From JADHLJ01 sp038118725 (GTDB taxonomy: Bacteria; Pseudomonadota; Alphaproteobacteria; Thalassobaculales; Thalassobaculaceae), in contig JAYOIK010000075.1 of NCBI GenBank assembly GCA_038118725.1, forward strand, positions 1-24,509: a stretch of 24,509 bases of DNA. The letters run 5' to 3'. The notes under the pieces were generated by a model. It was not told where the DNA came from and made no database searches. It worked only from the letters and a program-made list of their open reading frames with translations. Of the stretch, positions 16,023 to 23,085 are shown piece by piece. Numbering within the stretch: position 1 is the first letter of the stretch; the number at the start of each line of letters is the position of its first letter. A program made the position numbers and the translations under genes.

Positions 16023-16871
16023 CTATTCCTCCGGCCCGACAAACTCCAACACCGAGTCATAGTCGGGCAAGCGAATGATGATGCTCTCGGCGCCGATCGT
16101 CGCGGGGGGCGGGTTGTCCATCGCCTCCAACGCGTCGGCGACCAAGGCCAATGACGGGGTTCGAAAGATCACCGCGCCGAAGATCGAGGCGCGATCACCC
16201 AGATCAGAGGCAAGATCGCCGTATTGTTCGCGATAGCCGCGCGGGGTTCTGAAGGACAGCCGGGCATCGGCGAGGTCGACGACTCGGATGCCGTCGCGCA
16301 GGGCATTCACCTCGCCCTCGACAAGGCGGGCATAGTCATTGGCGACGCCTGGAACATCCTCGGTGACCACCATGACCTCGGCGATTTCGAGCGTCCCGTT
16401 GGCGTGGCTGAGCCATTCCGGGCGCCAGACCAGTTCCGGTGTTCCATGCTCGCAGAAATAAACCCGACCTTCCGGGAAAACATCGGGGCGCACCGTCACC
16501 GTGCGGAACTTGGCGTCCTGGGTCTTGCCGTCCAGCTCAACCGGGCGGCTGAAGGCGCGCGGCTCCTCGCCCGCCATGTCCAGGGTCACCAGATGGGCGT
16601 GGGTGGTATCCACGTTGTCGGTCTTGAAGACCAGACCGTTGATCCCGACCGGCGCGGCGATCAGATCGGCGCGCTTGATCTCGCCGACCTTGGGGATGCC
16701 GATCAACTCGAAATAGTTGGTGTCGAACATCATCAGGTGATTGATCGAGCCGAGCGTGTGATAGCCGCGCGGGGTGACGGTAAAGCCCAGCGCCTTGCAT
16801 AGATCCTCGGCGGCGTCCATGCCGCGGCGGACATTGATGACCACGTGGTCCAGTCGGGTTTTGCACTCCAT
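16023..16871 (-). CDS. VOC/glyoxalase-like domain protein
   Basis: The 282-residue protein starts with a glyoxalase-like (VOC, Glyoxalase_3-type) module, LDHVVINVRRGMDAAEDLCKAL, followed by H...NHLMMFDTNYFELIGIP with likely metal ligands His and Glu. A second half (about residues 130-280) carries further beta-strand-rich segments ending EFVGPEE, consistent with a tandem or extended VOC fold. VOC proteins include glyoxalases, extradiol dioxygenases and epimerases, all metal-dependent. The ATG at 16871 lies 2 bases after the LLM stop, with GGAGG about 10 bases upstream; an open frame reaching 17003 overlaps the LLM gene and is not needed. It is the second gene of the operon. The exact reaction is unknown. 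Confidence 0.82.
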   Translation of the reverse strand: MECKTRLDHVVINVRRGMDAAEDLCKALGFTVTPRGYHTLGSINHLMMFDTNYFELIGIPKVGEIKRADLIAAPVGINGLVFKTDNVDTTHAHLVTLDMAGEEPRAFSRPVELDGKTQDAKFRTVTVRPDVFPEGRVYFCEHGTPELVWRPEWLSHANGTLEIAEVMVVTEDVPGVANDYARLVEGEVNALRDGIRVVDLADARLSFRTPRGYREQYGDLASDLGDRASIFGAVIFRTPSLALVADALEAMDNPPPATIGAESIIIRLPDYDSVLEFVGPEE

Positions 16872-16873
16872 GA

Positions 16874-17743
16874 TCAACGCGCCTCCGCCATTGCCCGGAT
16901 CGCGGCCATATGAGCGTCCGGTCCGTCCAGATCCGCTTCCGCCGTGCGGAAGGTAAACTCGTTGGCGCCCATCGCGCGCCATTGCTCCATGACCGAGCGC
17001 CATTCCTGGGCGCCGTTGCCCTGGTTCGCGAAGACCGTCGCGTTGACGCCGATCGAGTCGGGCTCGCGTCCGGCCTCGGCGGCGGTCTGCCGGAACATCG
17101 ACAGTTTTTCCGCCGCCTCGTCGCTCGGCTCCTGACGCGGGAACATGAACCAGCCATCAGCGATGCGGGCGGCACGGCGGATCGCCGGGTCCCCCATGGC
17201 GCCGATCCAGATCGGGATGGGTTTCTGCACCGGTTCGGGGTTGATCCCGGCGGCCTCGAACTTGTGATAATCCCCGTCATAGGCGACCACACGGTTCGAC
17301 CAGAGTTGGCGCATCAGGTCGATCTGTTCGCTAAACCGCTTGGCGCGGTTGGCGAAGTTCATGTCCAGCGCGTCATATTCGACCTTGTTCCAGCCGAGAC
17401 CGACGCCGAGCCGGAGGCGCCCGCCGGAGAGCAGGTCGACCTCGGCGGCCTGCTTGGCCACCAGGGTGGCCTGGCGCTGTGGCAGGATCATCACCGCGGT
17501 CCCGAGCCCGATCCTCTCGGTGACTGCGGCCGCGTAGCCCATCAGCACCATCACCTCGTGGAACATGTAATCGCGGGTATATTTATTGGCGAAGCTGGCG
17601 CCGCGCGGCGCGTCCTCGCCAACCACGTGGTCGACGAAGGTGACGAAGTCATATCCCAGCCCCTCGGCGGTCTGAAGGAAGTCCTTGATGACCACCGGAT
17701 CGGTGCCGATCTCGGTCTGCGGAAAGGATAGGCCTAGTTTCAT
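16874..17743 (-). CDS. LLM class flavin-dependent oxidoreductase (F420- or FMN-dependent)
   Basis: The 289-residue luciferase-like TIM-barrel protein begins MKLGLSFPQTEIGTDP, contains ERIGLGTAVMILPQRQATLVAKQAAEVDLLSGGR in separate motif parts, and GVGLGWNKVEYDALDMNFANRAKR, all typical of the F420-dependent LLM subgroup (TIGR03619-like). Such enzymes oxidise or reduce small organics with F420 or reduced FMN. The ATG at 17743 has GGAA about 9 bases upstream; an in-frame start at 17791 would add residues not typical of the family. It is the first gene of the tight operon running to 14079 and follows a repeat-rich, gene-free region, so the operon promoter should lie upstream of 17743. No flavin reductase gene is beside it. 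Confidence 0.88.
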   Translation of the reverse strand: MKLGLSFPQTEIGTDPVVIKDFLQTAEGLGYDFVTFVDHVVGEDAPRGASFANKYTRDYMFHEVMVLMGYAAAVTERIGLGTAVMILPQRQATLVAKQAAEVDLLSGGRLRLGVGLGWNKVEYDALDMNFANRAKRFSEQIDLMRQLWSNRVVAYDGDYHKFEAAGINPEPVQKPIPIWIGAMGDPAIRRAARIADGWFMFPRQEPSDEAAEKLSMFRQTAAEAGREPDSIGVNATVFANQGNGAQEWRSVMEQWRAMGANEFTFRTAEADLDGPDAHMAAIRAMAEAR

Positions 17744-17940
17744 GTGTCTGGTTCCGTGAACGGCGGGAGGGTGGGCGAACGAGCCCACCAATTTTCATCG
17801 ATACCCTACCGCCTGGCAATGGCGCGCGTCGAGAACTAGCGGGGTGTTAAAAAGTTGCGCGCAGACCCTTCGAGCTCCTGGTTCAAGCCCAGGGCAGGCG
17901 CCGCGGGGCGAGCGTTATGGTCCGAGCACACCTCTTTGCC

Positions 17941-17962
17941 GTATCCCCGACGAAGGTCGGGG
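17941..17962 (+). repeat. 22-bp hairpin repeat, copy 1
   Basis: GTAT followed by the perfect hairpin CCCCGAC-GAAG-GTCGGGG. The sequence after it (TCGACACCTGAAGCGGCG) is also related to the sequence after copies 2 and 3, so the full unit is about 40 bases. Confidence 0.75.
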
Positions 17963-17998
17963 TCGACACCTGAAGCGGCGAGGCTCGTTCAATCGTGG

Positions 17999-18055
17999 GT
18001 CACCGCTCCTTTTCCGCGGTCGTTGCTTTTTCCGTATCCCCGACGAAGGTCGGGG
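17999..18055 (+). repeat. 57-bp direct repeat, left copy
   Basis: Matches 18226-18282 with four mismatches in 57. It runs from GTCACCGCTCC through CCGCGGTCGTTGCT into the second 22-bp hairpin at 18034-18055. Confidence 0.75.
18034..18055 (+). repeat. 22-bp hairpin repeat, copy 2
   Basis: Identical to copy 1 (17941-17962), with the same CCCCGAC-GAAG-GTCGGGG hairpin; it forms the right end of the 57-bp direct repeat. Confidence 0.75.
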
Positions 18056-18155
18056 TCCACTCCTGAATCGGCGGTGACCGGGTGATGGTGGATCACTTCC
18101 AGCCGGGTGTTCCGATGATCCGCGATCCGTAACGCCGATAGTATTCAGGCGTCGG

Positions 18156-18177
18156 CCCCGACCTTCGTCGGGGATAC
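18156..18177 (-). repeat. 22-bp hairpin repeat, copy 3 (inverted)
   Basis: Reverse complement of the unit at 17941-17962, including the GTAT end. Its flank (GCCTGAAT on the minus strand) also matches the extended unit. Confidence 0.75.
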
Positions 18178-18225
18178 GTTCGAGGTGGTATGGCGGGGAG
18201 CCGAACCAGGGACGAAGCGCTCTCC

Positions 18226-18282
18226 GTCACCGCTCCTTCTCCGCGGTCGTTGCTCTTCCCGTATCTCCGACGAAGGTCGGGG
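18226..18282 (+). repeat. 57-bp direct repeat, right copy, with hairpin copy 4
   Basis: Second copy of the 57-bp repeat, about 227 bases from the first. It ends with a 22-bp hairpin unit (18261-18282) in which one stem base is changed (CTCCGAC). Confidence 0.75.
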
Positions 18283-18403
18283 ATACGGCTACGTGATCAC
18301 GGAAGAATCGTGACCGTTTTTCCTGCCTGGAACCAGCGGAGTATTGCCCAGTGGACGGGTGAGCGGCCCCGCCCACCCTCACGCGCGCGCCCCAATCCCG
18401 CCG

Positions 18404-18994
18404 TCAAACGGCGGCGGAACCGATTTTTCCGACCTTGGCCATCCAGTCATCGACAATCCCTGGGCGCGGATCGCTGGCGCCGGCGAACCAGGTGAAGCGC
18501 GAGGGACGAATGCCGATGAATCCCAACACCTGACGCCGGAGTTGCCAGATCAGCGCGTTCTTGTAGAGCAGGCGCATGACCCAACCCGGTGTGTCCGAGG
18601 TCAGGATCACCCGCGCGCTGCGTCCGCCCAGCATGGGCTTGGGCATGGTCCCCGGCTTAACCCGGGTATCGAAGGCGCGGCCCGGCAGGAGGACCCGGTC
18701 GATCAAACCCTTGAGCTTGGCCGGAAGCCCGCCCCACCACATCGGCGCCGCAAGCACGAAATGCTCACACCATTCAATGTTCTCCACCAGCCGCTCAAGC
18801 ACCGGCTCAAGCGGTTTGGCGTCGCGGAACTAGCTGACGCCGAAATCACTATCGAACGCCAGTTCATGCAGATGCGTCAGGCGCACCGCATGGCCGGCGT
18901 TTCGCGCCTCGTCTGCATATTTCTCGGCCAGCGCGCGGGACAGGGACGCGCCCGCCGGGTGCCCGTCGAGGATGAATATTCGCTTGGTTTGCAT
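18404..18994 (-). pseudogene. NAD(P)H:quinone-oxidoreductase-like flavodoxin-fold gene, split by an in-frame TAG
   Basis: The reading frame encodes a flavodoxin-fold NAD(P)H dehydrogenase of about 195 residues: MQTKRIFILDGHPAG with the FMN-binding start, then the FVLAAPMWWGGLPAKLKG and LLPGRAFDTR signatures. These enzymes reduce quinones or reactive electrophiles by two electrons. A single TAG at 18830-18832, after residues HELAFDSDFGVS, interrupts the frame; homology resumes at once with FRDAKPLEPVLERL in the same frame, so there is no shift or deletion. The start at 18994 has GGAGA about 7 bases upstream. It diverges from a TetR gene across three operators. Either a recent nonsense mutation, a sequencing error, or amber readthrough explains it. 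The rest of the protein looks intact. Confidence 0.85.
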
Positions 18995-19009
18995 GGGGGT
19001 TCTCCAAAA

Positions 19010-19023
19010 TTGACCGTGGTCAA
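19010..19023. promoter_or_regulatory. TetR operator candidate O1
   Basis: TTGACC-GT-GGTCAA has perfect six-base arms. It lies between the broken quinone-oxidoreductase-like gene and the TetR gene and covers the predicted -10 end of the leftward promoter. Confidence 0.65.
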
Positions 19024-19051
19024 TATATGAAACAAAACCGACCACGGTCAA
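19022..19051 (-). promoter_or_regulatory. Sigma-70-like promoter for the quinone-oxidoreductase-like gene
   Basis: On the minus strand, -35 TTGACC (19051-19046) and -10 TATATT (19027-19022) are separated by 18 bases, each matching five of six consensus positions. The -35 box is inside operator O2 and the -10 box overlaps O1, so a bound TetR protein would block it. Transcription would begin about 20 bases upstream of the ATG at 18994. Confidence 0.6.
19038..19051. promoter_or_regulatory. TetR operator candidate O2
   Basis: CCGACC-AC-GGTCAA: one arm is identical to O1, the other differs at two outer bases. It starts 28 bases from O1 and 22 bases before O3. Confidence 0.55.
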
Positions 19052-19054
19052 TAG

Positions 19055-19078
19055 AAAATTTGACCATAGTCAAATTTT
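19055..19078. promoter_or_regulatory. TetR operator candidate O3, 24-bp palindrome
   Basis: AAAATTTGAC-CATA-GTCAAATTTT has perfect ten-base arms and contains the same TTGAC...GTCAA core (19060-19073) as O1 and O2. It ends 16 bases before the TetR ATG at 19095, so it could repress the regulator itself. Confidence 0.65.
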
Positions 19079-19094
19079 GTGTGATACCCGGCGC

Positions 19095-19682
19095 ATGGCG
19101 AAACCTGTTCAAAAGCGAACCCTTGAGACCCGCGCTCGGCTGATCGGCGCCGCCGAAGCCTTGATTGGCAAGGCGGGATACGAAGCCCTGCGGGTGGAGG
19201 ACGTCGTCCTCATGGCGGGGGTGGCGAAAGGCACGTTCTTCGCGCATTTCAAGGACAAGGACGCGCTGATGGACCTGCTCATCGGGCGTGAGATCGATGC
19301 GTGCCTGGATGCGATTGGAAAGCGCCCGCCCCCGGAAAGCATTGACGAGCTTGTCGAAACCCTCGGCCCGCTTTTGCGCGTGATGGGCAGCGAACGCTAT
19401 GTCTTCGACGTGGTTATCCGGTATTCCGGCGCCGCCGCGGTCGAGGAGATCGGCGTGATCGCCGCGACTTTCGGACGCCAGGTCGAGAGCTTCGCCGATT
19501 GGCTCGCCGACGGACCATTCCGGCGCGATGTCGCCCCCGCGCTGCTGGCCGAGGGGGTTCAGGCCTTCGCGATCCAGGCGATGGCGCTCAATTTCTGCGC
19601 GCTACACAGTCAGGACGAGATGACGGCCCGTCTGCGTGATTATCTCTCGGCGTGGCTGACACCGCGAGATACGCCGTCGTGA
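19095..19682 (+). CDS. TetR family transcriptional regulator
   Basis: A 195-residue repressor with an N-terminal helix-turn-helix at about residues 32-51 (VEDVVLMAGVAKGTFFAHF) after the usual TRARLIGAAEALIGKAG helix, and a variable ligand-binding C-terminal half. It probably binds the three palindromes at 19010-19078 and controls itself and the divergent quinone-oxidoreductase-like gene, releasing DNA when a quinone or electrophile binds. The ATG at 19095 is preferred over the TTG at 19077, which overlaps operator O3. No Shine-Dalgarno site is clear. TTGACC at 19060 with GATACC 17 bases later would start transcription close to the ATG, so a leaderless message is conceivable. Confidence 0.9.
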   Translation: MAKPVQKRTLETRARLIGAAEALIGKAGYEALRVEDVVLMAGVAKGTFFAHFKDKDALMDLLIGREIDACLDAIGKRPPPESIDELVETLGPLLRVMGSERYVFDVVIRYSGAAAVEEIGVIAATFGRQVESFADWLADGPFRRDVAPALLAEGVQAFAIQAMALNFCALHSQDEMTARLRDYLSAWLTPRDTPS

Positions 19683-19710
19683 GAGCCGTTCGCCCCCGTC
19701 ACGGCCCGCC

Positions 19711-20499
19711 TCAATCGCCGGTCAGCTTCGGACGCTTCTTGGCGGCATAGGCCTCGGACGCAATCGCGTGATCGCCCGTTGATTGCGCCAGCAGGAACTG
19801 GTCAACGTCGGAATGCATGATCGCCCGGTCGAGCGCGGTGCTGTAGCTGTTGATCGAGCGCTTGATCATCTGGGCGGCGATGTGTGGCTTGCCGGCGTAG
19901 AAATCCGCCATCTCGCGCGCCTTGGCCATCAATTCGTCCGCCGCGGCCATCTCGTCGAGAAGTCCCCAATCGAGCAGGGTTTTCCCCTGGACATGCTCAC
20001 CGCCGATCATCAGACGCTTGGCCCGCGCCGGGCCGACGAGATTGACGCAGAGCGGCATCGCCCGCCACATCAGATTCATGCCCAGATCGACCTCGGGGAA
20101 GAACAACAGGCTGTTCTCGGTGCCGACCCGAAAATCGCAGGCCATCGTGAAACAGCCGCCGCCCCCCGCCGCCGCGCCGTTCCAGGCGGCGATGGTGATC
20201 TGGTCCATCTCCAGGATCGCCTGGATCGCGCGCTCGCCGATCCGGCGCTTGCGGCGCTTACCGATCAGCGGGCCGTCATAGCTTTGCCCGGCATCGGTCA
20301 GATCCGCGCCCGCGCAAAAGTTTTTCCCCGCGCCGGTCAGGATCACCACCCGCGTGTCGATATCGTCGCGAAACGAAAGCGCCGCCGCCTCGACCTCGGC
20401 GATCACGTCGTAGATCAGGGCGTTCGCCCGTTCCGGCCGGTTGAGCGTGACGGTAGCGACCTCGCCGTCCCGCTCGATCCTGACATGCTCGAAGCTCAT
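19711..20499 (-). CDS. Enoyl-CoA hydratase/isomerase family protein (crotonase)
   Basis: The 262-residue crotonase-fold protein has oxyanion-hole segments FCAGADL (61-67) and NGAAAGGGGC (107-116). Compared with rat mitochondrial enoyl-CoA hydratase, the second catalytic glutamate (Glu164) is kept as E136 in FPEVDLG, but the first (Glu144) is F117. Simple hydration is thus less likely than isomerisation, hydrolysis or another crotonase reaction on a CoA ester. The C-terminus FLLAQSTGDHAIASEAYAAKKRPKL is family-like. Its ATG overlaps the LLM stop as ATGA, so it is translationally coupled to that gene. It converges on the TetR gene with 28 bases between stops. Confidence 0.9.
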   Translation of the reverse strand: MSFEHVRIERDGEVATVTLNRPERANALIYDVIAEVEAAALSFRDDIDTRVVILTGAGKNFCAGADLTDAGQSYDGPLIGKRRKRRIGERAIQAILEMDQITIAAWNGAAAGGGGCFTMACDFRVGTENSLLFFPEVDLGMNLMWRAMPLCVNLVGPARAKRLMIGGEHVQGKTLLDWGLLDEMAAADELMAKAREMADFYAGKPHIAAQMIKRSINSYSTALDRAIMHSDVDQFLLAQSTGDHAIASEAYAAKKRPKLTGD

Positions 20500-21581
20500 G
20501 CCGCCCTCAGCCCCTTGAAGCCCGGCGCGATTTCGCCAGCGAAGCGGCGCATGGTGTTCTCGCGCATCTCGGTCGGCCAGCCCTCGCGGGCGCAGTTCAG
20601 GATGAAATGATCAAAGCCGAGGTCACGATAGGTCTCGATCTTACCGGCGATGGTTTCCGGCGACCCAATCAACTGGTTGTCCATGAAACCATCGAGGTTG
20701 TTCGGGTCCGCCATCTTGCGCAGATTGCCGAAGGCCTTGGAGAATTGCTCGTAGCCGGCGATGTCCTTCCAGTGGTCCGCGTCGGCCTCGTAATGATCCG
20801 CCTGAAGCGCGAAGAACGCCGCGAGATAGGGACGCGAGGTCTCGCGCGCTTCCTCGTCGCTATCGGCGATCACGCAATTGGTCGAGATCGGCCGGTCGCC
20901 CCGGGGCTTGAAGCCGATCTCGTCGGCCCGATCTTGCCAGGCGCCCTTGACCTTGGACAGCATATGCGGCGGAAATTGCGTGTTCAGCAGCAGCGGCATG
21001 CCCATGTCGGCATTGCCGGCGGCGCTTTCCCGGCTACCCACCGCGCCATAGAAATGGATCCGATCGCGAACCGGCTCGGGGCGCAGGGCGACGGTGCGGC
21101 CGATCCTGTAATGGGTGCCCTCGTGATTGAACTTCTCTCCCGAAAGGGCGCGATTGATGATCCCCATGGCTTCCTTGAAACGATCCTTGGCGGTCGACAT
21201 GTCGACGTCGAAGGCATCGTATTCAAGCTTCGCCGTGCCGCGCCCGAAGGCCAGATGCAGCTCGCCGGAGCAGAAATGGCTCAGCATCGAGATTTCCTCG
21301 GCGAGCCGCAGCGGGTTGTACCAGGGCGCCACGATCACCGACGAGCCGAGCGACAAGCCCGGGCACGCCGCCGCCAGGTGCGACATCACGACGATCGGGC
21401 TGGGGGTCGGGAAATAGTCGGTGAAATGATGCTCCAGCACCCAGGCGCAATCGAAGCCGAGCTTGTGGCCGAGTCGGCAATCATCCAGCATCTGGCGATA
21501 GCGGGTGGCGTCGGTCTTGTCGGTTTCGCTGGCCGCCGCGGCCGCGGTAAAGCCGAATTTCAGATTCTTGTCCGCCGCCAT
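20496..21581 (-). CDS. LLM class flavin-dependent oxidoreductase (luciferase-like monooxygenase)
   Basis: The 361-residue protein is a bacterial-luciferase-like TIM barrel: LGFDCAWVLEHHFTDYFPTPSP near the start (the EHHF motif), then LSLGSSVIVAPWYNPLRLAEEISMLSHFCSGELHLAFGRG in parts, and a C-terminal LIGSPETIAGKIETYRDLGFDHFIL. Relatives use reduced FMN and O2 on aldehydes, sulfonates or other small organics. AGGGAG lies 7 bases before the ATG at 21581. It overlaps the crotonase by four bases, suggesting that its product or a downstream acid is handled as a CoA ester. It is not closely similar to the LLM protein at 16874-17743, which is shorter and belongs to another subgroup. Confidence 0.9.
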   Translation of the reverse strand: MAADKNLKFGFTAAAAASETDKTDATRYRQMLDDCRLGHKLGFDCAWVLEHHFTDYFPTPSPIVVMSHLAAACPGLSLGSSVIVAPWYNPLRLAEEISMLSHFCSGELHLAFGRGTAKLEYDAFDVDMSTAKDRFKEAMGIINRALSGEKFNHEGTHYRIGRTVALRPEPVRDRIHFYGAVGSRESAAGNADMGMPLLLNTQFPPHMLSKVKGAWQDRADEIGFKPRGDRPISTNCVIADSDEEARETSRPYLAAFFALQADHYEADADHWKDIAGYEQFSKAFGNLRKMADPNNLDGFMDNQLIGSPETIAGKIETYRDLGFDHFILNCAREGWPTEMRENTMRRFAGEIAPGFKGLRAA

Positions 21582-21801
21582 GACGCGCTCCCTGGAGATC
21601 TTGAAAAAACTGTCCGATCAGGATCGCCTCCCGCGCGCGCCGGGGCAAGCATCGCGACCAAGCGCCGGTCAGCCGCCATGTACATGATTCAAGGACAGGC
21701 CGATCATCGCGCTGAATCGCTGGAGCGGGCTTTCGCGCGGCGCGGCAATCGGCGATCATCCAACCCATGGTACCAAACCTCTTTGCGACGGGATTTCCAC
21801 G

Positions 21802-22377
21802 ATGACCCTCCCCGCTCATGATCCGAATCCCCAGACCCTGGTGGCATTGCGAGAAGCGCTCGCGACGGCGAACGGCGCGGCGGCGCTTGAACCCGCGCTC
21901 GCGGCGATCAGCGCGGCGGCCTGGACATCGCTCGGCGATCCCGCGGCCCATGAGAGACCGGGGGCCTTGAAGCCGGGAGAACGTCAGTTCGCCGTGTCCG
22001 GCTATTTCATGCTCTCCGCCGACGGTCGTGAGATCGTGCTGTTCGCCGAACACGGCTTCCCCGAGGAGCAGCATCGCTTGCGGATCCCGTCCGACCTGGC
22101 GCATCCCGGCTGGGTCGTTGCGAACCGGAAGCCACTTCTGCTCGCCAATACCGACGAGGATTCCGGTTTCAAGCAAATCCTCAAGACGGCGCGGATGGGT
22201 TCGGCCATGTACAGCCCGCTGATTTGGGATGGCACTTTCATCGGCCTGCTGATCACCGCGTCGCAGGCCCGGAATACCTATGGGGTCGAGGATCATGCCC
22301 TGCATCAACTCTGCGCCGAAGCCGCCACCGCCCTCTACATGGCCCATGACGGCCCGGCCTTCAGCGCCGCGTTGTGA
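21802..22377 (+). CDS. GAF-domain protein
   Basis: The 191-residue soluble protein consists mainly of one GAF domain (about residues 30-180): FAVSGYFMLSADGREIVLFAEHGFPEEQ, then HPGWVVANRKPLLLANTDED and a MYSPLIWDGTFIGLLITAS core. GAF domains bind small ligands or sense redox state. There is no attached kinase, cyclase or helix-turn-helix. The ATG at 21802 is preceded by a weak ACGGGA. The HAD gene begins 6 bases after its stop, so the two are likely coupled. It diverges from the LLM-crotonase pair over 220 bases in which I see no clear promoter. Its partner and ligand are unknown. Confidence 0.8.
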   Translation: MTLPAHDPNPQTLVALREALATANGAAALEPALAAISAAAWTSLGDPAAHERPGALKPGERQFAVSGYFMLSADGREIVLFAEHGFPEEQHRLRIPSDLAHPGWVVANRKPLLLANTDEDSGFKQILKTARMGSAMYSPLIWDGTFIGLLITASQARNTYGVEDHALHQLCAEAATALYMAHDGPAFSAAL

Positions 22378-22383
22378 GGAGTG

Positions 22384-23049
22384 ATGGCTGGGGCTGGCCA
22401 AATCAAGGTGGTTGTCTTTGATGTCGGAGAGACACTGATCAACGAAGAGCGGATGTGGCTGGGCTGGGCGGCCTATCTCGATGTAACGATGGACGCCCTG
22501 CTTGAGGCCTTGGACACCACGATCAAGCAAAGGCGGCATCATTGGGAGGCGCTCCGCTCGCTTCATCCCAATCTGGATGTCCGAGCCGCCCAGGCGGATC
22601 GCTTGGCCAAGGGTGAGACGTTGATCTTCGATGAGACAGACCTCTATCCCGACGCCATTCCGACCGTCTCGGCATTGCGTCACCTAGGCTATGAGGTCGG
22701 GATCGTGGGCAATCAACCCGCGCGGTCGGAAACGGCTCTCGGCGAGAGTGGTCTGCAACCAGACTTCGTCGCGTCCTCGGCCTCCTGGGGCGTGGAGAAA
22801 CCGAACCCAGAATTCTTCCGCCGCGTCCTAGAGCACACGGATTGCGCCGCCAACGAGGTGGCCTATGTCGGCGACCGGCTCGACAATGATGTCCTGCCGG
22901 CGCTCGTCGCGGGCATGGTCGGCGTATTCCTTGAGCGAGGTCCCTGGGGTCGCGTGCACGCGACTTGGGACGAGGTGGGGGACGCCGATATCCACATCAA
23001 GAATCTCGGCGAACTATCCGCGGCTCTCGATGGGTATGGATCGTTTTAG
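22384..23049 (+). CDS. HAD family hydrolase
   Basis: The protein of 221 residues is a HAD-superfamily hydrolase with an all-helical cap. Motif I is DVGET (nucleophile D13; the acid two residues on is Gly15), motif II is reduced to IVGNQ, motif III is EKPNPEFF, and motif IV is GDRLDND. DxGxT is common in haloacid-dehalogenase-like and other non-classical HADs, so a phosphatase or dehalogenase activity cannot be separated here. The start is uncertain: the ATG at 22384 and GTG at 22381 both sit very close to AGGA overlapping the upstream TGA. It follows the GAF gene and converges on the Old Yellow Enzyme gene. Confidence 0.87.
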   Translation: MAGAGQIKVVVFDVGETLINEERMWLGWAAYLDVTMDALLEALDTTIKQRRHHWEALRSLHPNLDVRAAQADRLAKGETLIFDETDLYPDAIPTVSALRHLGYEVGIVGNQPARSETALGESGLQPDFVASSASWGVEKPNPEFFRRVLEHTDCAANEVAYVGDRLDNDVLPALVAGMVGVFLERGPWGRVHATWDEVGDADIHIKNLGELSAALDGYGSF

Positions 23050-23085
23050 GCCTCGAGGAAGCCTGGCGGAAATCTCAACCCCGCC

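Larger units (their letters stand above)
17744..18403. other. Gene-free region with CCCCGAC hairpin repeats
   Basis: About 660 bases between the start of the LLM operon and the end of the broken quinone-oxidoreductase-like gene. I see no believable gene. It holds four copies of the 22-bp hairpin repeat listed separately, a 57-bp direct duplication, and a hairpin CCGCCGT-CAA-ACGGCGG at 18398-18414 spanning the stop codon of the broken gene. The promoter of the LLM operon should also lie here, but I cannot place it. Confidence 0.75.

Noticed and set aside
14866..16062. Long plus-strand open frame of 398 codons opposite the PLP protein gene
   Set aside because: It is an antisense shadow in high-GC DNA: rich in Arg, His, Gln and Asp with no recognisable domain, and the minus-strand genes have clear motifs and ribosome sites.
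17941..18282. Possible CRISPR array from repeated 22-bp units
   Set aside because: The copies are irregularly spaced, occur in both orientations, are strong hairpins, and have no uniform spacers or cas genes nearby.
18404..18802. Separate short gene for the C-terminal part of the split quinone-oxidoreductase-like frame
   Set aside because: It would start within the fold at a GTG with no good ribosome site; it is better read as the downstream part of one broken gene.
20607..21821. Plus-strand open frame of 404 codons opposite the LLM-crotonase genes
   Set aside because: It has no family motif and lies over a well-supported LLM gene; the composition is that of a shadow frame.
21481..22683. 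Minus-strand open frame of 400 codons spanning three gene ends
   Set aside because: It crosses the starts of the LLM and HAD genes and the whole GAF gene, with no ribosome site or domain.
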